From JALYUS01 sp038231255 (GTDB taxonomy: Bacteria; Chloroflexota; Chloroflexia; Thermomicrobiales; JALYUS01), in assembly GCA_038231255.1 (NCBI GenBank), contig JBBRLR010000003.1, positions 1-64,000 of the forward strand: DNA of 64,000 nt, in the 5' to 3' direction. Made by a program: the position numbers and the translations under genes. Each line of letters starts with the position of its first letter. Position 1 is the stretch's first letter. Below are positions 16,858-26,079 of this stretch, piece after piece. The notes under the pieces are model-generated. The model did no database searches, was not told where the DNA came from, and saw only the letters and a program-made list of their open reading frames with translations.

Positions 16858-18867
16858 TCATCCGCCGACGATCACGACCGGGTCGCTGAGGATCGCGGGG
16901 CCGGAAACGCCGGACGCGCTCATCGTCTGGATACGGTAGCGGCGTAGACCCGCCGGTGGGGCGGTATCTATCCATTGCGCGGATCGGAGCGGCATGGGCG
17001 AAAGGGGTGTCTCCGGCTCGTCCCCCCGCATGAGCGAAACCTGATAGGAGAAGAAGGAAGGCGCGCGACTCGGCTCCCAGCGGAGGATGACATTGCCTTC
17101 TTTTCTGGTCGCCGTCACCCACCCTGGCGCGGCAGGACTCTCGGCGCGCGTCGGCGTGATCCAATACAGCAGCGTCATGAATGGCGCGATTTCAAAATGG
17201 TCCCTGAATGTGCCGTCCACGAGCGCGACGTCCTGCCGGATCGGGGCGAAGAGCGCAAGTTCCTGCGCCTGCCGAATCATCCGGGCCGTCGCCGCACCGG
17301 GTGGCGGGGGCGCGAGCCGCCCGCCCGCCGCCGTGTACGCATTGGAATGGGTCGCGTCAATCTGGAAGCGGGCAATGTTCACGCGCTCCCACGGGATGTC
17401 GGTGATCGTCGAGTCCACCGCGCGCGACTGCGCGGTCCCGGCGTCGGTCGGATAGACCGCGAAGAGCGCGCCGATCTGCTCCTCCCCGACGGCGAGTAGA
17501 TGGAACAGATCAGTGTGCGGGTAGCAGGCGTCCGCGCCGCTGACGACCGTGCCGCGCCTGTTCCCCATCAGGCGCAGTAGTTCGTAGAAGTGGTAGACGG
17601 GCAGTTTAAAGAGGGCGCTCGTCGCAATCGGGGTCGGAGCGGCACGTGTCATCACTGCGCGACGGCCATCGAACGGCGACTGCACGAGCTGGAGGTTCGC
17701 ATTGTCGGACGCGGCATGGAAGCGCAGGCCGGCATCGTGGTATTTCGCGCTCAACCCATCGTATGCGACGAGCAGGCTCGCCAGCCAGGCCGGGGATTGC
17801 GCGGTCATGCGCGGCTCGTATGGGATGTCGAAGCCGACTTTCATGTCCGCCTCGTTGTTGATGATCGGCAGATTCCGGCACCGTTCCGGCACCATCTCCA
17901 GCGCCATCCGCGCCGTCGCGTCGGCGGCGGTGACGAGGTCGCCGAGGATAGGTTCGGCGTTTCCTTGCGCCGGGTTGACCCATGTCCCTTTCTCGTGGAA
18001 GGAAAGGAAATCGCATTGCACGCCCGGCTCGTCGCGGAGGAATTGGAGGAAGCGGCGCATCAGCGGCTTGCCCGCCGCGCCGTCTGTGGCGGGTAGCCAG
18101 GCGAGGGCGGGGCCACCGAGCCGGATCGGGTAGCCGCTGGCGCGCACGGCGTCCGACGTGGCGCGATAGAGATCGAGGTAGCGGTCGAATGTGCCCCCCC
18201 AGAAGACGGGGATATTCGGCTCATTCCAGACCTCGAACCACCACCCCGCGATCGCGTCCAGCCCGAAGCGCGGATCGGCGACCAGCGCGTCGAGGAAGTC
18301 GCGCACCAGCGCTTGCCACCCATCCAGCGATGCGGGCGGCACGATCGGCGACGGCGAAACCGACGCCGGAAAGAAACTCAATTGCACGAACGGAATTAAC
18401 CCGCGCGACGTGAGCGCTTCCAGCCCCGCGAAGGTGGCAGGGAGTTCGAGGTTCGGGGTTCGGAGTTCGGAGTCGGATTTCCTCGAATCCCGAACCCCGA
18501 ACTCCGAACTCTCTCTCGGCATCGTCTTCTCCTTCGTGCCACTGTCGAGCGCGCCGAAGAAGCGGACGGCGGTGAATGCGCCCGGCGAGGCGGCGAAGTT
18601 GTCCAGCAGCGGCGCGAACGAGGGATCGGCGAGCCAGTCCACATCGAAGACACCGACCATGCTGAACTCGTCTGTGTGGATAGGAATGTCATTCACCGGT
18701 TTCGCGGAAACGACGAGCGCGGCGCCCGCACTGTCCGCTGGCTGCTGCCCGGAAGGAGCGTCAGCGATGGGCGCCAACGTTTCCCCGCAGGCGGCGAGCA
18801 GTGCGCTGGCTGCTGCCGCAGCGGAGCCAATCAGGAGCGCACGGCGGGTCAACGGAGATTTCACCAC
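16858..18867 (-). CDS. Clan-A glycoside-hydrolase-like lipoprotein (GH39-like) with C-terminal Fn3-like segment
   Basis: The 669-aa exported protein has an N-terminal signal with TRRALLIG and lipobox LLAACG. The (beta/alpha)8-like region carries the clan-A acid/base motif WWFEVWNEPN, DFLSFHEKG, and a possible nucleophile strand IINNEADMK. The C-terminal 100 residues (LRWEPSRAPSFFSYQVSL ... YRIQTMSASGVSG) resemble fibronectin type III. The likely role is extracellular glycan hydrolysis; the substrate is unknown. Residues about 119-143 are encoded in frame by a dyad repeat, an insertion not expected in the family. The GTG start overlaps the end of the DUF983 gene. Confidence 0.72.
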   Translation of the reverse strand: MVKSPLTRRALLIGSAAAAASALLAACGETLAPIADAPSGQQPADSAGAALVVSAKPVNDIPIHTDEFSMVGVFDVDWLADPSFAPLLDNFAASPGAFTAVRFFGALDSGTKEKTMPRESSEFGVRDSRKSDSELRTPNLELPATFAGLEALTSRGLIPFVQLSFFPASVSPSPIVPPASLDGWQALVRDFLDALVADPRFGLDAIAGWWFEVWNEPNIPVFWGGTFDRYLDLYRATSDAVRASGYPIRLGGPALAWLPATDGAAGKPLMRRFLQFLRDEPGVQCDFLSFHEKGTWVNPAQGNAEPILGDLVTAADATARMALEMVPERCRNLPIINNEADMKVGFDIPYEPRMTAQSPAWLASLLVAYDGLSAKYHDAGLRFHAASDNANLQLVQSPFDGRRAVMTRAAPTPIATSALFKLPVYHFYELLRLMGNRRGTVVSGADACYPHTDLFHLLAVGEEQIGALFAVYPTDAGTAQSRAVDSTITDIPWERVNIARFQIDATHSNAYTAAGGRLAPPPPGAATARMIRQAQELALFAPIRQDVALVDGTFRDHFEIAPFMTLLYWITPTRAESPAAPGWVTATRKEGNVILRWEPSRAPSFFSYQVSLMRGDEPETPLSPMPLRSAQWIDTAPPAGLRRYRIQTMSASGVSGPAILSDPVVIVGG
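18441..18512. repeat. Dyad repeat inside a coding sequence (GAGTTCGGGGTTCG words)
   Basis: The 72-bp dyad lies entirely within the glycosidase-like gene. Its length is a multiple of three, it contains no in-frame stop, and it adds 24 codons. The arms carry GTTCGGGGTTCGGAGTTC and its complement. Confidence 0.85.
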
Positions 18868-19325
18868 GGCTCGTGCTGCCTGTCCTTCGCTGCCCGCTGC
18901 CCGCTGACGTGCAGGAACCCCTCAAGCCGCTCGAAGGTCGTCGGAGGGCGGATGCGCAGGTCAATCGCCAGCCAGAGCGCCTTGATGTGCCGGAAGGCGA
19001 GCAGCGGCAGGAGCGCGGCGAGGAAGATGCCGAGCGCGAGGATCAGGAGCACCGGCAGGCCGGAATAGGCGAGCGGCGCGACGAGCAGGACGGCTAAACC
19101 GCCCATCGTCATGAAGTTGAGCGTCACGGCGTTCGTCCAGTACCCCGCCTCCCGCTCGAACAGGAAACCGCACGCCGGGCACGTCCGCCGCATCGTCATC
19201 CGCTCGAACAGCCGCCCTGCCCCGCAGACCGGGCAGCGCAGCCGCAGCGCCCGCCGGAAGTAGCGAGTGCTGAGTGCCATCTGTCGGTCGTGCTGAGTGC
19301 TGTCTTCCGCCGCTTCGTCGTCCAT
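18861..19325 (-). CDS. DUF983 family zinc-ribbon membrane protein
   Basis: The 154-aa protein carries two CPxCG knuckles (RCPVCGAGRLF and TCPACGFLFEREAGYW), forming a zinc ribbon, followed by two membrane spans (about 70-88, 92-112) and a cytosolic tail. This is the DUF983 layout; family function is unknown. The internal ATG giving MALSTRYF is an alternative start closer to the family norm. Its stop overlaps the GTG start of the glycosidase-like lipoprotein gene, so the two are probably co-transcribed. Confidence 0.82.
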   Translation of the reverse strand: MDDEAAEDSTQHDRQMALSTRYFRRALRLRCPVCGAGRLFERMTMRRTCPACGFLFEREAGYWTNAVTLNFMTMGGLAVLLVAPLAYSGLPVLLILALGIFLAALLPLLAFRHIKALWLAIDLRIRPPTTFERLEGFLHVSGQRAAKDRQHEPW

Positions 19326-19361
19326 CGAGATTGTTCCTTCTCGGCACAGGGCACTCGTTGC

Positions 19362-21119
19362 TTACGGTCGCATTCGCTCCAACGTCGCGGCGAGGGCGGC
19401 GGCGTCGGAAACGGGGAGTTGGCAGATCTTGCCGATGCAGGGGTAGGCGCGCGGCGGTTCGAGCGGGTAGCCGAGGGCGGCGATCCGCGCGGCATCCCGC
19501 GCCGGATCGAGCGGTTCGACGACGCTCCACGGGTGGTAGACGGTGCAGGCGACCGCGCGCATCGCCCCGATATTCGGGTCGTCCTGCGGCCCGACGATCA
19601 CGACATGGCGCGGCTCGCTGTGGGCGCGTGCCCAGGCGAGGCCGTAGCCCGCCGCGAAGACACCCTGCGTCGCGTACGCCTCACCGAACCCGGCGAGGAT
19701 GCGCCCGGCGATCTGCTGGTACGTCTCCTCGCCCGTCAGCCAGGCGAGGCGGAGGAACAGGTCCGCCGCGACGCCGTTGTCCGGCAGACTGTAGAGCGGT
19801 TCGGTGAGGAGGCCGAGGCTCGCATCGTCGAGCGGTCGGTCGCGGAAGCCGGTGGGCGCGAGCAAGGTGCGCAGCATGAACGCCGCGATGCGCCTCGCGT
19901 GCGCGCGGTAATCGGCGTCGCCGGTATGGGCGTAGGCGTCGAGCGTGGCCTGCGCCATCCAGACTTGATCGGTGAGTAGCCCCTTTTCACCCCGCGTGCC
20001 GTCCGGCGCGATCAGGTGGAACATGCCGCCGTCCTCGTCTTGCGTCTCGGCCAGCAGGCGATCCACCGTTTGTAGGGCGACGGCGCGGTACTCCTCGCGC
20101 CGGGGATCGTCCACGAGCGCGACATGGGCGAGCAGCAACGACGACGCCATCCGCGCGGACCAGTTCGTGGAGATGCGCGGGTCCACGGCGGGCGCGGCCA
20201 GCGTCGCGCGTCCGGCGGCGTCGCGGCGATAGTAATCCTCGTTTGCGTCCTGACTGCCCCGGATGCCGCCGGCCGGGTCCACCAGTTTGTCCAGCACAAA
20301 GCCGAGCGTTCGGTGCGCGACTGCGGCATACTTCGGATTGCCGAAGACCATCGCGGCATGGATGCAGGTGCGGATCAGCGCGGCGTTCACGTCGCTTATC
20401 TTCTCGAAGTGCGGCGTTTGCCAGGTACGGTCGGCGCTGTAGCGGAAAAAACCGCCCTCAATGGGATCGAACAGGCCGCGATCTACCATGCCATCGAGCG
20501 AGCGGGAGGCCATCTCCTGCCAGAAGGGGTCACGCGTCTGCCAGAACGAAGCGATCACGAGATCGAGCGCCTCAGGATGCGGGAACTTGGCGCCGAAGCC
20601 GAAGCCACCGAACCGGCTGTCGTATTGCCGTTCCATCTGCTCCAGCACGATGTTGGCGGCGTTCTCCGGCAGCGTTGTGCCGCCCGGCCCGTCGCGCCTT
20701 TCCCGCTCCTGCGCGAGTGCGGCGCGCACTTTGCCGTCAATGTCGTCGCGGTTGGCCGCGTAGTAGTCGCTCAGTTCGGGGAGCAGTCCGAGCATCTGCT
20801 CGGGCGGCAGATACGTCCCGCCGTAGATGATATGCCCGGCGGGCGTGAGGAAAACGGTCGAGGGCCAACCGCCCTGATTGTAGCGGTCGTTGATGTCCGG
20901 TCGCAGGTCGGCGTCCACGCGGATCGGGATATAGCGCGCACGGACGAGTGCGGCGACTTCCGGGTTGCCGTAGGTCGTCCGGTCCATCACATGGCACCAG
21001 TGGCACCACGCGGCGCTGATCGAAAGCAGGATCGGCTTGTCCTCCGCCTCCGCGCGGTCGAACGCCGCTCCGCCCCATTCCTGCCACCCCACCCCGTCCG
21101 CCGATTGTCGTGCCGCCAT
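19362..21119 (-). CDS. DUF255 thioredoxin-domain protein (YyaL/SPATA20-like)
   Basis: This 585-aa protein has an N-terminal thioredoxin-like domain (residues about 10-165) with CHWCHVMDRTTYGNPEVAALV, VDADLRPDIN and GGWPSTVFLTPAG. A long alpha/alpha-barrel half, similar to N-acylglucosamine 2-epimerase folds, follows (SRSLDGMVDRGLFDPIEGGFFRYS). Function is unassigned; a redox or protein-quality role is often inferred. It is shorter than the usual 650-700 aa, mainly in the C-terminal half. A possible promoter lies at 21307-21334. Confidence 0.9.
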   Translation of the reverse strand: MAARQSADGVGWQEWGGAAFDRAEAEDKPILLSISAAWCHWCHVMDRTTYGNPEVAALVRARYIPIRVDADLRPDINDRYNQGGWPSTVFLTPAGHIIYGGTYLPPEQMLGLLPELSDYYAANRDDIDGKVRAALAQERERRDGPGGTTLPENAANIVLEQMERQYDSRFGGFGFGAKFPHPEALDLVIASFWQTRDPFWQEMASRSLDGMVDRGLFDPIEGGFFRYSADRTWQTPHFEKISDVNAALIRTCIHAAMVFGNPKYAAVAHRTLGFVLDKLVDPAGGIRGSQDANEDYYRRDAAGRATLAAPAVDPRISTNWSARMASSLLLAHVALVDDPRREEYRAVALQTVDRLLAETQDEDGGMFHLIAPDGTRGEKGLLTDQVWMAQATLDAYAHTGDADYRAHARRIAAFMLRTLLAPTGFRDRPLDDASLGLLTEPLYSLPDNGVAADLFLRLAWLTGEETYQQIAGRILAGFGEAYATQGVFAAGYGLAWARAHSEPRHVVIVGPQDDPNIGAMRAVACTVYHPWSVVEPLDPARDAARIAALGYPLEPPRAYPCIGKICQLPVSDAAALAATLERMRP

Positions 21120-21306
21120 TGTGGAAGGTCACTCACTTTCTCTTGATCGTGGAGATGCCAGGGCTTACGCAGTTGGAGCGTTGTTCTTGGTAGTTGCAGG
21201 CTTTCCAGTGTCTCGGTCGGTGCAGATATTTGCGATCAAGGTGCCCGTATCAACATCCGCCGCTACGCTCGTTCGCGCGCATGCCGCGATTGTCTCCGGT
21301 ACACGG

Positions 21307-21334
21307 AGTATAGCACCGGGCGGGACGCTGTTCA
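21307..21334 (-). promoter_or_regulatory. Putative promoter for the DUF255 gene
   Basis: TGAACA (21329-21334), a 16-bp spacer and TATACT (21307-21312) are read on the minus strand. The -35 overlaps the stop of the DHH gene. The implied leader is about 190 nt, so the assignment is tentative. Confidence 0.35.
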
Positions 21335-22393
21335 GTCGGCGGTCTGGATAGCGTCGCGGGGGAGGTCGGGGGAGAGGTACGGGCAGGAAGAGTCCACGAG
21401 CATGCGCAGGGCGTCGTCCGCGTGCTCCGCGACGACGGCCGCCGCCGCGAACGTGTGGCCGCCGCCGCCGAGTGTTTTGGCGATCAGGTCCACCGGCGCG
21501 TTGCCGGAGGCGCGGAGAATGACGCGGGTGCGTTTATCGGGGAATTCCAGCAGCGCCGCGCCGATCTCCGCGCCCTCGACCGTCGCGGCATGGTCGGCGA
21601 AGCCGGGGGTGTCCTCGACCGCGAGGCCGTACCGCTTGAATTGGTCGCGCGTCACGGTCATCACGGCGAGGTGGCCGTTGCAGGTCAGTTGGATACCCTG
21701 CAACGCCTCGCCGAGCAGGCGAATCTTCGCGACGGATGTATTCTCGTACATCCCCGCGTAGAGTTGCCGTTCGTCCGCACCGTGCTCGGTGAGGTCTGCG
21801 ACAATACGATGCGCCTCAGCATTCGTGTTCGGGAAGCGGAATGAAGCGGTGTCCGTGACGATACCGAGATAGAGCCAGCCCGCCTCTTCCGGCGTCACGC
21901 CGCGCGCGAGGAGCAGGATCAGTTGATATGCGAGCACCGCCGCCGCTGTCGCCTGCGGATCAATCACCGCGATGTCCACGTCAATTGCCGCATGCGGATG
22001 ATGGTCGAGGCAGATCACCGTGCATTGCTTCGCCGCGTGCCGCGCGGCGATCGTCGCCCCCGGCGCGCCGACGCGATCCCAGCCCGAACTCGTGTCAAGC
22101 ACGACCACGACATCCGCCTCCGGCAGCGGATCGTCCGGGCCATAGACCGTCGCCCGCACTTCCGTGTCCATGTACTTGTACCGTTCGGGCACCGCATACC
22201 CGAGCACGATCTTCGCCGGGATGCCGATGCGCGTGAGTGCCGAGGCGAGCGCGAGCGCCGAACCGAGTCCGTCCGGGTCCGCGCCCAGATGGGTCGTAAT
22301 GAGGACGGCGGTTGCCTCGCGCAGGCGTGCCGCCGCTCGCCGCAATGCGGCGCGGCGTAGTAAACCGATCGGTGCCGTGGAGCGGGCGGTCAT
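21332..22393 (-). CDS. DHH family phosphoesterase (NrnA-like oligoribonuclease/pAp phosphatase)
   Basis: The 353-aa protein has the DHH-DHHA1 layout: TTHLGADPDGLGSALAL (first metal motif), VVVLDTSSGWDRVG, DHHPHAAIDVD (the DHH triad), GIVTDTASFRF, and the DHHA1 motif GGGGHTFAAAAV near the C-terminus. NrnA-type enzymes degrade nanoRNA or pAp in the cytosol. ATG at 22393 is preferred because AAGGGAAGGGA precedes it and homology starts soon after. The last motif normally reads GGGGH.xAAG; here the Gly after AA is Ala, a mild deviation. Confidence 0.87.
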   Translation of the reverse strand: MTARSTAPIGLLRRAALRRAAARLREATAVLITTHLGADPDGLGSALALASALTRIGIPAKIVLGYAVPERYKYMDTEVRATVYGPDDPLPEADVVVVLDTSSGWDRVGAPGATIAARHAAKQCTVICLDHHPHAAIDVDIAVIDPQATAAAVLAYQLILLLARGVTPEEAGWLYLGIVTDTASFRFPNTNAEAHRIVADLTEHGADERQLYAGMYENTSVAKIRLLGEALQGIQLTCNGHLAVMTVTRDQFKRYGLAVEDTPGFADHAATVEGAEIGAALLEFPDKRTRVILRASGNAPVDLIAKTLGGGGHTFAAAAVVAEHADDALRMLVDSSCPYLSPDLPRDAIQTAD

Positions 22394-22530
22394 GCGTCCC
22401 TTCCCTTGCGGTGGCAAACCCTGGCAATCATTGTCGTCGTGAGCATTTATGCCCCTCCTAACGCAACTGGCATGCCAGAAACGCCGGGTGGATGACAAAC
22501 GACCGTAGCCCAAGTATATCATGCCATTGA

Positions 22531-22613
22531 GAAGGACTGAGGACTGAGGGACGCGAATCACCGCCCACTGTGTACTGCTCACTGCCCACTCAGTCCTCAG
22601 CCCTCAGTCCTTC
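22531..22613. repeat. Dyad repeat (AAGGACTGAGG words)
   Basis: The left arm AAGGACTGAGGACTGAGGG and a right arm complementary to it flank a 40-bp centre containing CACTGTGTACTGCTCACTG, itself a CAGTG-type word run. It ends at the stop of the MFS gene at 22616 and relates to the repeat at 1036-1180. Confidence 0.7.
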
Positions 22614-22615
22614 CG

Positions 22616-23908
22616 TCATGTCGTACGGGGCGTGTCCGCCTGGGGGATCGGGCTGGTGGCGATGTAGGCGACAGCGACGGCGAGGACCACGGCGGCGCAG
22701 AGAAAGGTCGCGCGTGCGCCGTAGCCGGCGGCGATCAGGCCACCGGCGAGGCCACCGAGGGGAATATTGCACCAGGCGATCATACGCATGGCGGCGGAGG
22801 CGCGACCAAGCAGGTGGTCGGGGATCACCGTTTGTCGCAGCGAAATCATGGGGATGTTGAGCATTGTCACCCCCACGCCCCACAGCACACCCACCCCGGT
22901 CATCAGATAAAGGTTGCCCGTGAGCGCAAAGGCGAGCGGGACCAGCGGCTGGAAGACCGTCGCGAGAAATATCTGTCGCCCCAGCGGCAGCTTCCGTGCG
23001 ATCTTGCCGACGAAGAGCGAGGCGAAGAACTGGCCGATGGCGACGCTGGCGAGGAAGAGACCCGTTTCGGCGGCGCCGAAGTGCAATTCGACCTTCGCAC
23101 GGTAAACGAGCACGGCGGTGATGGCGCTCGTCGCGAGGTTGCCGATGGCGGTGGCGACCGCGAGCGCGCGGATCAGCCGGTGCCCCCAGACGAAACGAAC
23201 GCCCTCGCCCATTCGCTGCCAGAAGGTCCCTTCGTCGTGTCCCACGGCGGGCGCACTGAATGGCCGCTTGATCGTGGCGAGCGAGATGAAGGAAACAACA
23301 TACGAGACGCTGTCAATCACCAGCGTCCCCGCCGCCGTGAAGAACGCGACGAGCACGCCCGCAAGTGGCTGACCGGAGAGTTCGGCGGCGCTACGGGTCA
23401 TCTCCAGTTTGCCGTTCGCGTCCGGCAATTGCCGTTTCTCGACAAGGTTCGGCAGGCAGGCGGTATAGCCGACATCGAAGAAGATGGTGAAGAAGCGCAT
23501 CAGCGCGGCGACGACGAACACCTGCACGAGCGTCAGGTCGCCCATAAAATAGGCGATCGGGATGCTGACGACGATCAGGCCGCGCGCCGCGTCGCAGACG
23601 AGCATGATCGCGCGGCGATTCCAGCGATCCGCGATTACCCCGGCGGGCAAGGCGAAGAGCAGATACGGCAGGAAGCTGATCGCGCTGAGCGCGCCGACCG
23701 TGACGGCGGAGCGGCTGATGTCGAGCGCCAGCCAGGGCAGGGAAAACTGCGTGACCTGTGTGCCGAAAACACTCAGGCTCTGCCCGCCCCAGAGCGTGAC
23801 AAAGGCGCGGTTCCGCATGAGTGAATCCGTGACGGGTGCCTGCTCCGGCACGGTATGTGTCGGCTCGCCCTGTTCTTTCTGTATGATCGCCGGTGCGTCT
23901 GCTCGCAT
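22616..23908 (-). CDS. MFS transporter, enterobactin-exporter-like (MFS_3 family)
   Basis: The 430-aa protein has twelve predicted spans and the family pattern RNRAFVTLWGGQSLSVFGTQVTQFSLPWLAL, PAGVIADRWNRRAIMLVCD (motif A) and LPNLVEKRQLPDANGKLEMTRS. These proteins are drug, macrolide or siderophore effluxers. AAAGGGAG precedes the ATG. No siderophore genes are near, so substrate is open. Confidence 0.9.
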   Translation of the reverse strand: MRADAPAIIQKEQGEPTHTVPEQAPVTDSLMRNRAFVTLWGGQSLSVFGTQVTQFSLPWLALDISRSAVTVGALSAISFLPYLLFALPAGVIADRWNRRAIMLVCDAARGLIVVSIPIAYFMGDLTLVQVFVVAALMRFFTIFFDVGYTACLPNLVEKRQLPDANGKLEMTRSAAELSGQPLAGVLVAFFTAAGTLVIDSVSYVVSFISLATIKRPFSAPAVGHDEGTFWQRMGEGVRFVWGHRLIRALAVATAIGNLATSAITAVLVYRAKVELHFGAAETGLFLASVAIGQFFASLFVGKIARKLPLGRQIFLATVFQPLVPLAFALTGNLYLMTGVGVLWGVGVTMLNIPMISLRQTVIPDHLLGRASAAMRMIAWCNIPLGGLAGGLIAAGYGARATFLCAAVVLAVAVAYIATSPIPQADTPRTT

Positions 23909-24050
23909 ATGCTACTCCCTTTGCGTGCCCTCGCACGCTGCTTGTTGTAGCCTTCGTCACCGGGAAAAAGGAGCGACTCGTGGTCGGTCGGTCTGACGGT
24001 TTCTTCATTCTCGCACATCACTTGGCGGGAGCGCAAAAGTGAACGAGGGG

Positions 24051-24118
24051 TAGTTCGGAGTTCGAGGTTCGAGGTTTGAGGTTCGAGGATTTTTCTCCGA
24101 ACCTCAAACCTCGAACTT
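24051..24118. repeat. Dyad repeat (GTTCGAGGTTTGAGG words)
   Basis: The arms GGTTCGAGGTTTGAGGTTCG and the complementary CGAACCTCAAACCTCGAAC are separated by a T-rich turn. It lies directly after the mutM stop codon. Confidence 0.8.
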
Positions 24119-24119
24119 G

Positions 24120-24959
24120 CTATCGTCTATCCGGCTGGCACGTCGGGCACCAATGCGTGCTGCGACCGGCGAGGCGCATCTGGGCGATAATGTCCGTGTC
24201 GCAGGTGAGGCAGGGCTGGCCGTGGCGATGGTAGACGCGGAGGCGCTCCAGATTGCCGCCGGGGTTGCCGAAGGCGTCGCGGAACCCCTCAGTGTCGAAA
24301 GTCGTGCCATTATGCGCGATGCCGCCGGCGATTACCTCCTTGATGGCCGTCGTCAGGCGGGCAATGTCCGCGTCGGTGAGCGTGCCGACGGGCGCTTGCG
24401 GGTGGATGCCGGCACGGTGGAGCGATTCGTCCGCATAGATATTGCCGAGGCCGACGATCCGCCGTTGATCGAGTAGCGCGGCCTTGGTCGCCAGTTTCGG
24501 CGACATGCCGAGTGCGGCGCGTACCGCCGTCACGTCAAGCGCGTCGTCGAGCGGTTCGTGGCCGAGGGTGGCAAGGCGAGCCGCCAGACCCGCCGGGTCG
24601 AGCACTTCGGCGGTGCCGAAGCGGCGCATGTCGCCGAAGCGCAGTTCCGTCCCATTGTCGAGGCGTAAGGCGACGCGGTGGAAGCGGGCGGGCGGCTCGT
24701 CGGCTCGGTTAACAGTCAGCGCGCCTGTCATGCGCAGATGGACGACGAGCGCGAGATCGTCGTCGAGATCGAGGATGAGAAATTTGGCGCGCCGCCGCAC
24801 CGCACGGATTGCCCGCCCGGTCAGCGCGGCCTGCCACGCGGCCTGCCACGCCAGCCATCGTGGTTCCGTCTCGGGCGCGACGACGGCAACGATACGACGG
24901 CCGGGCAACACACTCTCCAACCCGCGCCGGACGGTTTCTACTTCGGGAAGTTCGGGCAT
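24120..24959 (-). CDS. mutM: Formamidopyrimidine-DNA glycosylase MutM (Fpg)
   Basis: The 279-aa protein begins MPELPEVETVRRGLE, giving the N-terminal Pro2 nucleophile and Glu3. It has the family lysine region, a helix-two-turn-helix (ALLDQRRIVGLGNIYADESLHRAGIHP) and a C-terminal zinc finger with CLTC ... CPTC. It removes 8-oxoguanine and formamidopyrimidines from DNA. ATG at 24959 is fixed by the invariant MPELPE and an AGGAGGT site 9-10 nt upstream. It is divergent from mutY across 71 bp. Confidence 0.96.
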   Translation of the reverse strand: MPELPEVETVRRGLESVLPGRRIVAVVAPETEPRWLAWQAAWQAALTGRAIRAVRRRAKFLILDLDDDLALVVHLRMTGALTVNRADEPPARFHRVALRLDNGTELRFGDMRRFGTAEVLDPAGLAARLATLGHEPLDDALDVTAVRAALGMSPKLATKAALLDQRRIVGLGNIYADESLHRAGIHPQAPVGTLTDADIARLTTAIKEVIAGGIAHNGTTFDTEGFRDAFGNPGGNLERLRVYHRHGQPCLTCDTDIIAQMRLAGRSTHWCPTCQPDRR

Positions 24960-25018
24960 GACGCGGAAATACCTCCTGTGTACCCGCAAGTATACCGCTG
25001 TTTCGCGGGTGTCGGTGC

Positions 25019-25024
25019 TAAAAT
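25019..25024 (+). promoter_or_regulatory. -10 element placing mutY as a leaderless transcript
   Basis: TAAAAT ends 6 bp before the mutY ATG, no Shine-Dalgarno site is visible between them, and the expected transcription start coincides with the start codon. The -35 is not recognisable, so this is inferred from spacing. Confidence 0.45.
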
Positions 25025-25030
25025 AGCGCC

Positions 25031-25978
25031 ATGAACGCAGACCCGTCCGCGCCGTTGTCAACTCCCGATCTGACGCATCTCGCGATCATTCAGCAGACGC
25101 TCCTCGACTGGTACGCCCGCGAAGGGCGCGATTTGCCGTGGCGGCGGACGCGCGACCCGTACGCGATCCTCGTTTCCGAACTAATGTTACAGCAGACGCA
25201 GGTGGATCGCGTCGTCCCGAAGTGGGAGGCGTGGCTGGCGCAATTCCCGACGATCACCGCGCTCGCCGATGCGCCGACGAGTGCGGTCATCAAGGCGTGG
25301 TCGGGGTTGGGATACAACCGGCGAGCGATCAACCTCCAGCGACTCGCGCAGGCGGTCGTCGCGGTGCATGGCGGGCGCGTCCCGGACGATGTCGCGGAGC
25401 TGAAGGCGCTGCCCGGTATCGGGCCGTACACGGCGGGGGCGGTCGCCGCCTTCGCGCACAACCGCCCGGTGGCGATGGTGGATGTCAATATCCGCCGCCT
25501 CTTGCACCGGCTGTTTGTCGGCGCGGAGGTGCCGGACTACCGGCTTTCCGAGGCCAAAATCTGGGCAATGGCGCGCGCCACTGTGCCTCCGGGCCGGAGC
25601 GCGGATTGGCACCAGGCGCTGATGGACCTCGGCGCGACGATCTGCCGCCCCCGCCCGCTCTGCGACCGCTGCCCGGTGCGGCAGTGGTGCCGCGCCGCGC
25701 CGGAATGGGCGATCCTGCCGCCCGACGCGCCCCGCCCGACGAAGTCGCAGGGCAAGTGGGAAGGGTCTAACCGCCAATATCGCGGCCGCATCCTCCGCGC
25801 GCTCGGTGCGCTGCCGCACGGCGACACGCTCTCCCTGCCGTTCCTCGGCGCGCAGGTGCGCGAAGGATATACCGACGCCGACGCCGCATGGCTGCTCGGT
25901 CTCGTCCGCGCGCTCGCCACCGACGGACTCGCCCTGCTGTCCGGCGACGAAGGCGCGTATCTCGTGCGGCTGCCTTGA
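25031..25978 (+). CDS. mutY: A/G-specific adenine glycosylase MutY, short form
   Basis: The 315-aa protein carries the helix-hairpin-helix glycosylase domain: RDLPWRRTRDPYAILVSELMLQQTQV with the catalytic Glu, LKALPGIGPYTAGAV, and the catalytic Asp in AMVDVNIRRLL. An iron-sulfur loop CRPRPLCDRCPVRQWC follows. It removes A mispaired with 8-oxoG. The NUDIX-like C-terminal recognition domain of full-length MutY is missing; residues 245-315 look like a short winged-helix-type tail. It is divergent from mutM, so the two GO-system enzymes share one intergenic region. Confidence 0.93.
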   Translation: MNADPSAPLSTPDLTHLAIIQQTLLDWYAREGRDLPWRRTRDPYAILVSELMLQQTQVDRVVPKWEAWLAQFPTITALADAPTSAVIKAWSGLGYNRRAINLQRLAQAVVAVHGGRVPDDVAELKALPGIGPYTAGAVAAFAHNRPVAMVDVNIRRLLHRLFVGAEVPDYRLSEAKIWAMARATVPPGRSADWHQALMDLGATICRPRPLCDRCPVRQWCRAAPEWAILPPDAPRPTKSQGKWEGSNRQYRGRILRALGALPHGDTLSLPFLGAQVREGYTDADAAWLLGLVRALATDGLALLSGDEGAYLVRLP

Positions 25979-26079
25979 GTTGGCTCAGGTTCCCCGTATC
26001 TGTCACACACCGCGCCCGCCCGGTGTTACCATTCGATGTGGTGGCAGTCATCGGGGTGGTTCGGGAGTAGCAGGGAATC

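Noticed and set aside
22814..23824. Long plus-strand frame opposite the MFS gene, and similar long antisense frames elsewhere.
   Set aside because: These are shadows created by high GC at third positions; the opposite strand has intact family motifs.
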